From assembly GCF_026241095.1 (NCBI RefSeq), contig NZ_JAPFGB010000007.1:245915-309914 (forward strand): a stretch of DNA of 64,000 nucleotides. The letters run 5' to 3'. A model generated the notes under the pieces. It had not been told where the DNA came from. It made no database searches and saw only the letters and a list, made by a program, of their open reading frames with translations. Shown here one piece after another: positions 49,628 through 57,995 of the stretch. How positions within the stretch are numbered: position 1 is the first letter of the stretch; each line of letters begins with the position of its first letter. Origin of the DNA: Saccharopolyspora sp. NFXS83. Its GTDB lineage: Bacteria; Actinomycetota; Actinomycetes; Mycobacteriales; Pseudonocardiaceae. The position numbers were made by a program, and so were the translations under genes.

Positions 49628-50832
49628 CCGCTCTCGACCCGGCCGGTGCCGACGTGCACGGGGAGGCCGATCGGCTGCGCGCGCACGGCGCTGCGGCCCT
49701 GGTGACGCTGCCCGGCGACATCCCGGCGTGGGTGATCACGGATCACGGTGAGCTGCGCGGCCTGCTGGCGGATCCGCGGGTGTCGAAGGATCCCCGGCAG
49801 CACTGGCCCGCGTGGATCAACGGTGAGGTGCCGGGCGACTGGCCGCTGATCTCCTGGGTGGGCGTGGACAACATGTTCACCGCGTTCGGGTCGGAGCACA
49901 CGCGGCTGCGCGGCCTGGTGGCGAAGGCGTTCACCCCGCGCCGGGTGGAGGCGTTGCGCCCGCGCATCGAGCAGATCACCGCGGAGCTGCTCGACGAGCT
50001 GGCGGCCGAACGCGGTGGCGAACCGGTGGATCTGCGGTCGGCGTTCACGTATCCGCTGCCGATCGCGGTGATCACCGACCTGTTCGGGGTGCCCGCGGAG
50101 CTTCGCGGAACGCTGCGCCACATCGTCGACGAGGTGTTCCGCACCTCGGCCACCCCGGAGGAGACGGCGGCGACGGCGGCGCAGATGGGGCAGTTCCTCG
50201 CCGACCTGATCGAGTCGAAGCGCCGCAACCCCGGCGACGACCTCACCAGCGGCCTGCTCGCGGCCCGCGACGACGAGGAGAACCGGCTCAGCGAACGGGA
50301 GCTCGCCGACACGCTGATCCTCATGATCGGCGCCGGGCACGAGACGACGGTGAACCTGCTGGGCCAGGCGGTCGTGGCGCTCACGACGCACCCCCGGCAG
50401 CGGGCCGCGTTGCGCGCGGGCGACCTGAGCTGGGACGACGTCGTAGAGGAGACGTTGCGCTGGCAGCCGGCGCTGGCGAACGTGCCGCTGCGGTTCGCCA
50501 CCACCGAGATCAAGCTCGCCGACGGCACGGTCATCGCCGAGGGCGACGCGATCCTCGCCTCGTACGCGGCGGCGAACCGCGACCCGGGCCACTACGACGA
50601 GCCGGACGTGTTCGACGCGGGCCGCGGCGCGCGGGATCACCTGGCGTTCGGCTTCGGCCCGCACTTCTGCCTGGGCGCGGCGCTGGCCAGGCTGGAGGCG
50701 CACATCGCGCTGCCCGCGCTGTTCGCCCGCTTCCCGGAGCTGGAGCTGGCGGTGTCCGATGGGGAGCTGGAGTCCTCGGAGTCGTTCATCTCCAACGGCC
50801 CGCAGCGGCTGCCGGTGCGGCTCGCGGGCTGA
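49603..50832 (+). CDS. Cytochrome P450, CYP154-like
   Basis: A 409-residue P450 with all canonical motifs: I-helix LILMIGAGHETTVNLL, EXXR in VVEETLRWQPALANVPLR, and haem-binding HLAFGFGPHFCLGAALARLEA. CYP154 enzymes are the usual partner encoded directly after CYP157 in conservon operons and hydroxylate steroids or other ligands in vitro. AGGAGGATCCG precedes the ATG, which lies inside the previous gene. It is probably the last gene of the operon; a hairpin follows. Confidence 0.9.
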   Translation: MPPSQCPVAALDPAGADVHGEADRLRAHGAAALVTLPGDIPAWVITDHGELRGLLADPRVSKDPRQHWPAWINGEVPGDWPLISWVGVDNMFTAFGSEHTRLRGLVAKAFTPRRVEALRPRIEQITAELLDELAAERGGEPVDLRSAFTYPLPIAVITDLFGVPAELRGTLRHIVDEVFRTSATPEETAATAAQMGQFLADLIESKRRNPGDDLTSGLLAARDDEENRLSERELADTLILMIGAGHETTVNLLGQAVVALTTHPRQRAALRAGDLSWDDVVEETLRWQPALANVPLRFATTEIKLADGTVIAEGDAILASYAAANRDPGHYDEPDVFDAGRGARDHLAFGFGPHFCLGAALARLEAHIALPALFARFPELELAVSDGELESSESFISNGPQRLPVRLAG

Positions 50833-50839
50833 CCTCGCC

Positions 50840-50888
50840 GGGCCGGACTCTCCGCGCGCTCGGCACGAGTTGGCGGGAGGTCCGGCCC
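50840..50888 (+). terminator. Possible terminator of the conservon operon
   Basis: GGGCCGGAC and GTCCGGCCC pair perfectly (9 bp) but across a 31-nt loop, starting 7 nt after the P450 stop and ending just before the remnant gene. Confidence 0.45.
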
Positions 50889-50890
50889 GA

Positions 50891-51035
50891 TCACCGCGGC
50901 GGGGGCGGTCCGAACGCGCGGCGAACCGCTTCGGCGAGGAACCGTCGGCGCTGCTCCTGCTCGGATTCGGGATCGTCGGCGGTGGCGGCGTAGAACAGGC
51001 TCGCCGGTGACCAGGCGAGCGCCGTCGTGGTGACT
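50891..51035 (-). pseudogene. C-terminal remnant of a TetR-type regulator
   Basis: About 47 codons on the minus strand read like the tail of a TetR ligand domain (TTTALAWSPASLFYAATADD, then EQEQRRRFLAEAVRRAFG) and end at a stop. Upstream of about 51035 the resemblance ceases and the opposite strand reads as an alcohol dehydrogenase. The family call rests on resemblance only. The helix-turn-helix part is gone. Confidence 0.5.
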
Positions 51036-51579
51036 TGTTCAACGCTCCTGGAGCACCAGGTGCGGCCGATCGACCGGGTGGCGGTCGTCGGCATCGGCGG
51101 CCTGGGACACCTGGCCGTCCAGTTCCTGGCGAAGTGGGGGTGCGCGGTCACCGCCATCTCGACGACCCCGGTCAAGGAGCAGGACGCCCGCCGGTTCGGC
51201 GCGACGGACCTCATCGCCACCGGTGAGGAAGGCGCGCTGCGGGAGGCCGCGAACTCGTTCCACTTCGTGCTCTCGACCGTCTCGGCGGACCTGCCGTGGG
51301 ACGGACTACCTCGGCATCCTGCGACCGCGAGGCACGTTGTGCGTCGTCGGAATCCCGAGCGGAACGATCACCGCCACCGCCATGAGCCTGCTCCCGGAGG
51401 AGAAGAGGATCGTGGGCGGCGTGACCGCCTCGCCGACGCGGAACCGGCAGATGCTCGAATTCGTCGCCCGTCACGGCATCTCGGCCGCCGTCGAGACGTT
51501 CCCCGTCGCCGACGTCGAACATGCGCTCGACCGCGTCCGCCGAGGCGCCGCGCGCTACCGCGTGGTCCTCGAACTCTGA
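51033..51579 (+). pseudogene. Truncated and frameshifted zinc-type alcohol dehydrogenase
   Basis: The Rossmann half of a medium-chain (CAD/AdhA-like) alcohol dehydrogenase: TCSTLLEHQVRPIDRVAVVG, GIGGLGHLAVQFLAKWG, then, in a different frame, DYLGILRPRGTLCVVGIPSG and a normal C-terminus ending VVLEL. The N-terminal zinc-binding catalytic domain is absent. Frames change near 51303, where TGGGACGGACTACCTC contains one G too many; removing it restores WDDYLGILRP. Both the deletion and the single-base insertion make the gene non-functional. Confidence 0.82.
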
Positions 51580-51766
51580 GCCCGCGAGCGACGACGGCGA
51601 CGAGCCCGCTGCCCCGGCCGGCGCCGATCCGCCCCTGAGCCGGTACGACTTCGGTCCGCCCATTCGGGACGTTCCGACCGGTCCTGCACCGAGCAAGATC
51701 AAAGATTCGCGCCGAACCGAGTTTCGACCACTACCCTGGACGGCACGACGATGAGGAACGGTGGCG

Positions 51767-52243
51767 ATGACACGCACTCTGGTGGTGTGCAGGCACGCGA
51801 AGTCGGCGTGGCCGGACGACGTCGACGACTTCGAGCGCCCGCTCACCGAACGTGGCGAACGGGACGCGCCGGAAGCGGGGAGGTGGCTGGCCGAGCGGGT
51901 GCCGGACATCGGTTTCGCGCTCTGCTCCCCCGCGAAGCGGGCGCGCCGCACGTGGCAGCTGATCGCGGACGTGACGGGCAAGGCCGAGACCCGGCACGAC
52001 AAGCGCCTCTACGGCGCCACCGCCGGTGAGCTGATCGCGGTGCTCAACGAGCTCCCCGACGAGGCGGAGACCGCGCTGCTCGTGGGCCACAACCCCGGCC
52101 TGGAGGACTTGGTCGCGGTCCTCACCGGCGCACCCCACGAGCTCAAGACGGCGGAGATCGCGGTGCTCAGCGGCACCGGCTCGTGGACCCAGGTCGAGCC
52201 CGGCTGGGCGACCCTGCGCGAGACCGCCACGCCACGGGGCTGA
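51767..52243 (+). CDS. sixA: SixA-like phosphohistidine phosphatase
   Basis: A 158-residue histidine phosphatase of the short SixA type: the phosphate-binding LVVCRHAKSAWP (RHG replaced by RHAKS as in SixA), ERGERDAPEAGRWLAERV, ALCSPAKRARRTWQL, and the second catalytic His in ALLVGHNPGLEDLV. It would remove phosphate from phosphohistidine on signalling or PTS proteins. A GTG six bases upstream is an alternative start; GAGGA (51753-51757) fits the ATG better. It is followed by a strong hairpin. Confidence 0.88.
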   Translation: MTRTLVVCRHAKSAWPDDVDDFERPLTERGERDAPEAGRWLAERVPDIGFALCSPAKRARRTWQLIADVTGKAETRHDKRLYGATAGELIAVLNELPDEAETALLVGHNPGLEDLVAVLTGAPHELKTAEIAVLSGTGSWTQVEPGWATLRETATPRG

Positions 52244-52323
52244 TCACCGCCGCGCACGGACTTCGCCGCTGACGAGGCGGCGACCACGGGGCTCATGCCG
52301 AAGCGCCGCCGGGAACGAGCGGG

Positions 52324-52356
52324 CCGTGCCAGGCGGGTTCCGCCCGCCAGGCACGG
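52324..52356. terminator. Hairpin between convergent sixA and dehydrogenase genes
   Basis: CCGTGCCAGGCGGG pairs with CCCGCCAGGCACGG at 13 of 14 positions, loop TTCCG, midway between two convergent stop codons. Confidence 0.75.
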
Positions 52357-52379
52357 TCCGCGCTCGCGGAGCCGCCGGT

Positions 52380-53357
52380 TCAGCCGGCAATGACCACCTT
52401 GCCCAGCCTCGCCCCGTTCGCGAAGTGGGAGAACGCCTCCGGCGACTCGTCGAACGGGAAGATCCGGTCGATCACGGGTCGCAGGCGGTGCTGGTGGACG
52501 ACCCGGTTCATCCGCTCGAAGTCGCTCCGGCTGCCGACGGTGATCGCGCGGAGCGTGGCGCCGCGGTTCAAGAACCGCGTCAGGTCCATGCCGCCGCCCG
52601 ATCCGAGGTTGCCGACGAGGGAGATCGTTCCGCCGTGGGCGAGGGCGGCGATCGACCCGGCGATCGACCCCGCCCCGCCGATGTCCACGACGCGATCAAC
52701 GCCGCCGGTGAGTTCCCGCACCCGGTCGCCCCACTCGGGCGTGCTGGCGCGGTCGACGACTTCCGACGCCCCGAGTTCCCGCAGGCGGCGACCCTTCTCC
52801 GCGCTGGAGGTGGTGACGAGCACCCGCGCACCGGCCAGGCGGGCGAACTGCAGCGCGAACACGGACACCCCGCCCGATCCCTGCAGGAGCACGGTGTCGC
52901 CGGGGCCGACTCCGGACAGCGCCGACCACGCGGTGAGCGCGGCGCACGGCAGCGTGGCCGCCTCCTCGAACGACAGGTGCTCCGGCACCGCGACGACGCT
53001 CTGCTCGCCGACGGCGATGTGCTCGGTGAGCCAGCCGTCGCGCTGCACCCCGTACAGCTCATCCCACGAGTGCAGCGCGCCGTAGACGCGGTTCGGGTGG
53101 AAGGTGCTCAGGACGCGATCCCCCACCTGGAACCGGGAAACCCCGGCCCCGACGGCCTCCACGGTGCCCGCGCCGTCGGAGAGCGGTATCCGCCCCGGCG
53201 GCACCGCGACCGGGTACCGGCCCTCGACGATGGGCAGGTCGCGGGCGTTGAGCGAGCGGGCCCGCACCCGCACCAGCACTTCACCGGCCGCCGGAACCGG
53301 CACCGGTCGCTGAGCGGGAACGACCGGGCCGTCACCGCGCACTTCGAATGTCCGCAT
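52380..53357 (-). CDS. Zinc-independent alcohol dehydrogenase / quinone oxidoreductase-like MDR protein
   Basis: A 325-residue medium-chain dehydrogenase/reductase: MRTFEVRG start, the GroES-like domain with ARSLNARDLPIVEGRYP and PLSDGAGTVEAVG, then the NADP fold TVLLQGSGGVSVFALQFARL. The Cys/His ligands of catalytic zinc are missing (SLNARD in place of CxxD/H), so it is likely a reductase. It is divergent from an AraC gene across 95 bp, a common regulator/reductase pairing. An in-frame GTG 15 bases upstream is possible. Confidence 0.87.
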   Translation of the reverse strand: MRTFEVRGDGPVVPAQRPVPVPAAGEVLVRVRARSLNARDLPIVEGRYPVAVPPGRIPLSDGAGTVEAVGAGVSRFQVGDRVLSTFHPNRVYGALHSWDELYGVQRDGWLTEHIAVGEQSVVAVPEHLSFEEAATLPCAALTAWSALSGVGPGDTVLLQGSGGVSVFALQFARLAGARVLVTTSSAEKGRRLRELGASEVVDRASTPEWGDRVRELTGGVDRVVDIGGAGSIAGSIAALAHGGTISLVGNLGSGGGMDLTRFLNRGATLRAITVGSRSDFERMNRVVHQHRLRPVIDRIFPFDESPEAFSHFANGARLGKVVIAG

Positions 53358-53452
53358 GTTCGTAGCTCTCACCCCTCGACCGTAGGCAGAACGGGCTGGA
53401 CGAGTTGTATCCTGCGGTCCACGATTCGGTGCAGATCGTCCAGAGGAGCGCG

Positions 53453-54403
53453 GTGGACCCGGTCAACGACCTCCTCGCCACGATGAAGATCGAGAGCTCG
53501 CGGTACGTGCGGATCACCGCCCGCGCGCCGTGGGGGATCTCGTTCCCGGCCCGCCACCTCGCGCGGCTGCTGCTGGTCTCCAGCGGATCGTGCTGGCTCA
53601 CCTCCACCGAGCTGGGCGAACCGCAGCACTTGGTCGCGAACGACTGCTTCCTGGTCCGGGCCGGTGTGGAGTTCGCGTTGCAGGACGAGCTGGGCCGCGC
53701 GCTCGTCGACTGCGACGGCATGACCGTGCACGACCCCGGCGGCACGGCCGAAGCGGGCGGCGACGGGGCGCCGACCGAAATCGTCTCCAGCCGGTTCACC
53801 TTCGACGCCGTCGCCGCGGACGCCCTGTTCTCGCTGCTGCCGCCGTTGTTCCGGCTGAGCCTGGACACCGACCCCGGCCGACTGCTGCGCGCGACGTTCG
53901 AACTCGTCGCGCAGGAGTCCGCGGCCGACGAGCTGGGGGCTGGCTTCGTGACGAGCCGCCTCTCCGACGTGCTGTTCGTCCAGGCGTTGCGCGCCTACTG
54001 CGCGGACGTGGGCGGCGGCACCATCGGCTGGGTCGCCGCGCTCCGGGATCCGCGGCTGGCCACCGCGATGCGGGAGCTGCACGCGGACTTGGCGCACCCG
54101 TGGACGGTCGACGTGCTGGCCCGCGAGGCGGGGATGTCGCGTTCGGCGTTCGCCGCCCTGTTCAAGGAGAAGACGGGCGACACACCGCTGGACTACCTCA
54201 CGTCGTGGCGCATGTACCGGGCGAAGACGCTGCTGCGGGAGACCTCGTTGAGCGTGCAGGAGATCGCCGTCCGGGTCGGCTACAACACCAGCACGGCCCT
54301 GAGCCGCACCTTCCTGCGCCGGGAAGGCGTCGCTCCCGGCGCCTGGCGGAAGTCGGCCGACGCCGACGCCCGGCGCTCCGCGGTGAACCGCGGCGGTGGC
54401 TGA
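53453..54403 (+). CDS. AraC-family transcriptional regulator (cupin_6 type)
   Basis: A 316-residue regulator: an N-terminal cupin-like sensory domain (VRITARAPWGISFPARHLAR, FLVRAGVEFALQDELG) and a C-terminal AraC double HTH (LAREAGMSRSAFAALFKEKT and VQEIAVRVGYNTSTALSRTF). GTG start with AGAGGAG upstream. It is divergent from the MDR reductase gene, which it presumably controls. Its stop codon is part of a hairpin that ends the transcript. Confidence 0.9.
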   Translation: MDPVNDLLATMKIESSRYVRITARAPWGISFPARHLARLLLVSSGSCWLTSTELGEPQHLVANDCFLVRAGVEFALQDELGRALVDCDGMTVHDPGGTAEAGGDGAPTEIVSSRFTFDAVAADALFSLLPPLFRLSLDTDPGRLLRATFELVAQESAADELGAGFVTSRLSDVLFVQALRAYCADVGGGTIGWVAALRDPRLATAMRELHADLAHPWTVDVLAREAGMSRSAFAALFKEKTGDTPLDYLTSWRMYRAKTLLRETSLSVQEIAVRVGYNTSTALSRTFLRREGVAPGAWRKSADADARRSAVNRGGG

Positions 54404-54416
54404 ACGGCCACCGCCG
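54391..54416 (+). terminator. Hairpin overlapping the araC-like stop codon
   Basis: CGGCGGTGGC pairs perfectly with GCCACCGCCG (10 bp), loop TGAACG, which contains the stop codon. Confidence 0.75.
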
Positions 54417-54425
54417 CGATCGAGG

Positions 54426-54478
54426 TGTTCGGCGGCCACCGCGGAAATCGATCCGCGGCGAGGGAGCCGCCGAGGTTC
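54426..54478 (+). repeat. Dispersed hairpin repeat, degenerate copy F
   Basis: Short arms TTCGGCGGC / GCCGCCGAG (8 of 9) enclose GCGGA-N6-TCCGC. The segment ATCGATCCGCGGCGAGGGAG with GCCGCCGAGGTTC matches the right half of copy A; the CTCGCGAGGAC landmark is missing. Seated between convergent genes. Confidence 0.5.
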
Positions 54479-54516
54479 AGTCACCCGGCCCGCTACGCGG
54501 GTCATGCTGAACGGAC

Positions 54517-55950
54517 CTACGCGACCGGAGCAGGCTCGGACTCGGCGAGGTCCCAGCGCCTCCGGCGCACCAGCACCGGGACAGGGTCGCCGCGGTCCTG
54601 CGCGGTGAGCACGGCCGCGCGGGTGCGGCGCCACCACACGGCGGTGCGGAACGCGCTCAGCAGCAGGAACGCCACGAGCGCCAGCAGCGCCACGCGGTAG
54701 CCGCCCACCAGTTCCAGCACCAGGCCCACGGACAGCACGCTCAGCGCGGTGGCGCTGTGCCCGCCGACGTTGGCGATGCCGGTGGCGGTGCCGACCTGGC
54801 TGATGGGGTTGTAGTCGCGCACCAGGGCGAACGCGATGCTGGAGACGGGACCGCCCATCGCGAACACGAGGAACGCCGCGCACACCACGGCCAGCGGTGG
54901 CCGCGCGAAGCTCAGCAGCACCAGCCACGCCAGCCCGTTGCCGGTCAGGTAGCCCAGCACGATCGGCATCCGGCACGCCGGGAACCGCCCGATGAGCGCG
55001 CCGATCAGCGGCCCGCCCGCGACCTGCCCGATGATCAGGAGGCTGAGCACGACGCTCGCGGTCGCCGGGGGCACGCCGACGCCTTCGACGAGGTACGGGT
55101 AGCCCCACAGCAGGCTCAGCGCGTTGGGCACGAACATCGTGCCGAAGTGCGCCCAGAACGCCAGCCGCGTGCCGGGGATGGCCCAGGCCGAGCGCACCTT
55201 CCGCAGGATCTCGCCCGCGTCCTCCCCGCGCGAGGTGGTGCCGGGAACGTCGCGGACCACACCGGCGGTCACCGCCGCGTAGGCCGCGGTGATCCCGCCG
55301 ACCAGCAGGAACGTCCAGGTCCAGCCGAGCGCGCCGAGCAGCGCGGTCAGCGGGAACGTCGCGGCCACCCCGCCGAGCGCGCCCAGCGCTGCGGAGAGGG
55401 TGGCGACCAGCGCGTACTGGCGCGCGGAGAACCGAGTCGCGACCAGCCGCAGGATGCTCACCCAGGTCAGCGCGTCTCCGACGCCGAGCACGCCGCGCGC
55501 CAGCAGCCCCATCGGGTAGGACGTGGCGAGCGCGAACAGCAACTGCCCGCAGCCCAGCAGCAGCACGGCCGCGGTGAGGACGCGCCGCGAGCCGAAGCGG
55601 TCCACCAGCAGCCCGGTGGGGATCTGCATGGCGGCGTAGACGCCGACCTGCAGCACGGTGAACGCGCTCAGCGCGGCGGGCCCGACCTCGAAGCGCTCGA
55701 TGGCGAGCGGGCCCGCGACGCCGAGCGTGCCCCGGTGGAACACGGCCGCGAGGTAGGTGATGACGGCGACGCCCCAGATCAGCCACGCCTGGCGGGCGGA
55801 GCTGGACGGCGGGCCGAGGTCGGCCGAGGTGGCGGCGATTCGGGTGACCGGTGGCGCAGCGCCGCCACTCTGATCACGATTGTCCGTTTCCCGACTCTCC
55901 GGTCGGTCGGCAGCCACGTCGAACCCCTTCCCCGCGTTCTTGTTCCACAC
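54517..55950 (-). CDS. MFS transporter
   Basis: A 477-residue transporter with a polar N-terminal tail of about 55 residues and 12 helices. The first helix reads AWLIWGVAVITYLAAVFHRGTLGVAG; GLLVDRFGSRRVL is the MFS loop motif, and LARGVLGVGDALTWVSILRL completes the N-half. The pattern (VFHRG, then ATxFSARQYAL) recalls nitrate/hexuronate-type MFS rather than drug exporters; the substrate is not assignable. GTG start. It is convergent with the AraC gene and divergent from the leader peptide region upstream of the next MFS gene. Confidence 0.85.
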   Translation of the reverse strand: MWNKNAGKGFDVAADRPESRETDNRDQSGGAAPPVTRIAATSADLGPPSSSARQAWLIWGVAVITYLAAVFHRGTLGVAGPLAIERFEVGPAALSAFTVLQVGVYAAMQIPTGLLVDRFGSRRVLTAAVLLLGCGQLLFALATSYPMGLLARGVLGVGDALTWVSILRLVATRFSARQYALVATLSAALGALGGVAATFPLTALLGALGWTWTFLLVGGITAAYAAVTAGVVRDVPGTTSRGEDAGEILRKVRSAWAIPGTRLAFWAHFGTMFVPNALSLLWGYPYLVEGVGVPPATASVVLSLLIIGQVAGGPLIGALIGRFPACRMPIVLGYLTGNGLAWLVLLSFARPPLAVVCAAFLVFAMGGPVSSIAFALVRDYNPISQVGTATGIANVGGHSATALSVLSVGLVLELVGGYRVALLALVAFLLLSAFRTAVWWRRTRAAVLTAQDRGDPVPVLVRRRRWDLAESEPAPVA

Positions 55951-56107
55951 CCATCGTCGCGCAACCGGCGCGGGAAGTTACCGCCGCACGACGTGCAATC
56001 CGCCACAGTGAACGTCCATTGTGGACATATCATCGGATCGGAGGCCCGCACGTGGTGGCCGACACGGAGTTGTTGACAGCGACCGGCGGCGTTCCTAACG
56101 TCGGCGC
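55951..56107. promoter_or_regulatory. Divergent promoter region between two MFS genes
   Basis: It contains the dyad GTCCA-TTG-TGGAC (56014-56026) followed by ATATCAT, the AT-richest point of the interval. Similar dyads occur at 16487-16499. The strand and regulator are not determinable. The leader peptide gene begins immediately after. Confidence 0.4.
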
Positions 56108-56185
56108 GTGCGAACGGTTCTGCTCACGACGCGTCACCACGTGGATCTGCTGCGGGTGACGTCGGCGAGCTGTCCCCGCTCCTGA
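56108..56185 (+). CDS. Leader peptide with terminal Cys codon (sulfur-type attenuator)
   Basis: A 25-residue ORF starting at GTG and containing LLTTRHHVDLLRV followed by a Cys (TGT, 56171-56173) and a stop. The R-H-x-D-L-x-R-V-x-S-A-x-C pattern is the hallmark of the short actinobacterial leader peptides found ahead of sulfur-assimilation and related operons. Ribosome stalling at Cys would sense cysteine and adjust downstream expression. A second member of the family precedes ssuD in this window. The downstream MFS gene starts 166 nt later. Confidence 0.75.
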   Translation: MRTVLLTTRHHVDLLRVTSASCPRS

Positions 56186-56201
56186 CCTTCCCCGCACCCG
56201 C

Positions 56202-56231
56202 CGCGCCGACTCCACCGGACCGATCGGCGCG
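56202..56231 (+). terminator. Hairpin downstream of the leader peptide (attenuator candidate)
   Basis: CGCGCCGA and TCGGCGCG pair perfectly (8 bp, loop 14 nt), 16 nt after the leader stop and before the MFS gene. It could be a terminator or anti-terminator arm; alternative structures were not computed. Confidence 0.35.
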
Positions 56232-56351
56232 GGCCGGTCGCGCGCCGGCGGAGCTCATCGCGAACGCACGTTCCCCTCGCGACTCCGCGCGCCGACGGGT
56301 GCCGTTCGCGCCGCGCGCAGCGCGGTTCCGCCGCAGCCAGGAGCCCGACGC

Positions 56352-57677
56352 ATGAGCACCGCCACGACCGAACCGACCGAGCACGGCTCGCCGGAGAAGA
56401 ACGTCCGCACCGTCATCACGTCGAGCCTGATCGGCACGACGGTCGAGTGGTACGACTTCTTCCTCTACAGCACCGCCGCCAGCCTGGTGTTCGACAAGCT
56501 GTTCTTCCCCACCGCCGATCCGACGGTCGGCACGATGCTGGCGTTCACCACGTTCTTCGTCGGTTTCGTCGCCCGCCCGCTGGGCGGGATCCTGTTCGGG
56601 CACATCGGCGACCGGATCGGCCGCAAGCGCACCCTGGTCACCACCATGATCGTGATGGGGCTGGCGACGGCCGCGATGGGCGCGCTGCCCACCTACGAGC
56701 AGGTCGGCATGTGGGCTCCGCTGCTGCTGGTGCTGCTGCGGCTGTTCCAGGGCCTGGCGATCGGCGGCGAGTGGGCCGGGGCCGTGCTGATGGCGGTCGA
56801 GTACGCGCCACCCGGCAAGCGCTCGCTGTACGGCTCGTGGCCGCAGGTCGGGCTCGCGCTCGGGCTCGGCCTGGGCACCGGGCTGTTCGCGCTGCTGGGC
56901 AACGTGCTCGACGACGAGCAGTTCCTCGGCTACGGCTGGCGGATCGCGTTCGGACTGAGCCTGGTGCTGGTGCTCGTCGGCCTGGTGATCCGGCTGCGCG
57001 TCGCGGAAACCCCGGCGTTCCAGCAGATGCGGGCGCTGCAGGGCACCGCCCGAATCCCGTTCCTGGAACTGTTCCGGGACCGCGTGAACCGCCGCAACAC
57101 CCTGCTCGGACTGCTGTCGCGCTGGTCGGAGGGCGCCGCTTTCAACACGTGGGCCGTGTTCTTCCTGACCTACGCGACCGGCACGCTCGGCCTGCCACGC
57201 AACGACGTGCTGGTCGGTGTGATGGCGGCGGCGCTCGTGCTGGCGGTGCTGATCCCCGTCGTGGGGCGGCTCGGCGATCGGCATTCGCCGCGCAAGCTGT
57301 ACGCGCTGGGCTCGGCGCTGTTCGCGCTGTCGGTGTACCCGGCGTTCCTCGCGTTCCAGACGCGGAGCCCGCTGCTGACCGGAGTGGTCGTCGTGCTGGT
57401 GCTCGGCGTGGTCCACTCGGTGATCTACGCGCCGCAGGGCACCCTGTACGCGCAGCTCTCGCCGGTGCGGCTGCGCTACACGGGGATGTCGTTCATCTAC
57501 CAGTTCTCCGGCATCTACGCGTCCGGCCTGACACCGCTGATCGTGACCGCGCTGCTCGCCGCCGGCGGCGGCACCCCGTGGCTGGCCTGCGGCTACCTGG
57601 TGCTCACCGGTGTCATCGGCACGGTCGCGAGCCTGCTCATCCACGGCGAAGACCTCCACTTCGACACCACTCGGTGA
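56352..57677 (+). CDS. MFS transporter, MHS type, downstream of leader peptide
   Basis: A 441-residue MHS-family importer: VITSSLIGTTVEWYDFFLYS (first helix), FGHIGDRIGRKRTLV, RLFQGLAIGGEWAGAVLMAVE (GGEW motif) and a C-half YxxP-like turn. AGGAG lies 9 bp before the ATG. The preceding leader peptide implies control by cysteine/sulfur supply, so an organosulfur compound (sulfonate, sulfobetaine, dimethylsulfoniopropionate or similar) is a reasonable substrate; this is inference. The gene is single, followed by an opposite-strand small gene. Confidence 0.88.
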   Translation: MSTATTEPTEHGSPEKNVRTVITSSLIGTTVEWYDFFLYSTAASLVFDKLFFPTADPTVGTMLAFTTFFVGFVARPLGGILFGHIGDRIGRKRTLVTTMIVMGLATAAMGALPTYEQVGMWAPLLLVLLRLFQGLAIGGEWAGAVLMAVEYAPPGKRSLYGSWPQVGLALGLGLGTGLFALLGNVLDDEQFLGYGWRIAFGLSLVLVLVGLVIRLRVAETPAFQQMRALQGTARIPFLELFRDRVNRRNTLLGLLSRWSEGAAFNTWAVFFLTYATGTLGLPRNDVLVGVMAAALVLAVLIPVVGRLGDRHSPRKLYALGSALFALSVYPAFLAFQTRSPLLTGVVVVLVLGVVHSVIYAPQGTLYAQLSPVRLRYTGMSFIYQFSGIYASGLTPLIVTALLAAGGGTPWLACGYLVLTGVIGTVASLLIHGEDLHFDTTR

Positions 57678-57694
57678 CGCGGTGTTCAGCCTGG

Positions 57695-57910
57695 TCAGCG
57701 GTTAGCGCGGATCCAACGGCGGGCGCGGAGCTTGACGTCCTCGCCGCTGACCCAGGCGGCGGAGACCGGAATGCGGGCGACCAGGCCGTGATCGTGGTGC
57801 TCGAAGGTGCGATCACCGTTGAGCACCGCGATGTGGCCGTCCTTGCGCCCCCAGCGGAACGTGAGGTCGTGCGCCTCCTCGTAGTGCCACACACACGGCA
57901 ACGTCGCCAT
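57695..57910 (-). CDS. Small protein of unknown family (71 aa)
   Basis: It opens MATLPCVWHYEEAHDLTFRW and contains GDRTFEHHDHGLVARIPVS. GGGGAGG lies 6-7 bp before the ATG, supporting translation. No recognised domain; rich in His, Trp and charged residues, probably cytosolic. It is transcribed away from the XRE/DUF397 locus, and the half-operator at 57979-57991 falls in its promoter region, so it may be a target of that regulator. Confidence 0.6.
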   Translation of the reverse strand: MATLPCVWHYEEAHDLTFRWGRKDGHIAVLNGDRTFEHHDHGLVARIPVSAAWVSGEDVKLRARRWIRANR

Positions 57911-57978
57911 GCCGCCGCCTCCCCACTCACCAATGGTAACCATCCGTCACTATTGATCACGTAGAGTACAGCTAGGAT

Positions 57979-57991
57979 TTACCGTGCTACA
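57979..57991. promoter_or_regulatory. Half-operator shared with the XRE locus
   Basis: TTACCGTGCTACA is identical to 13 bases of the palindrome at 59140-59152. Here only the half is conserved (upstream GTAG and TAGGAT are weak partners). It lies about 70 bp before the start of the 71-residue gene. Confidence 0.55.
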
Positions 57992-57995
57992 CGCG

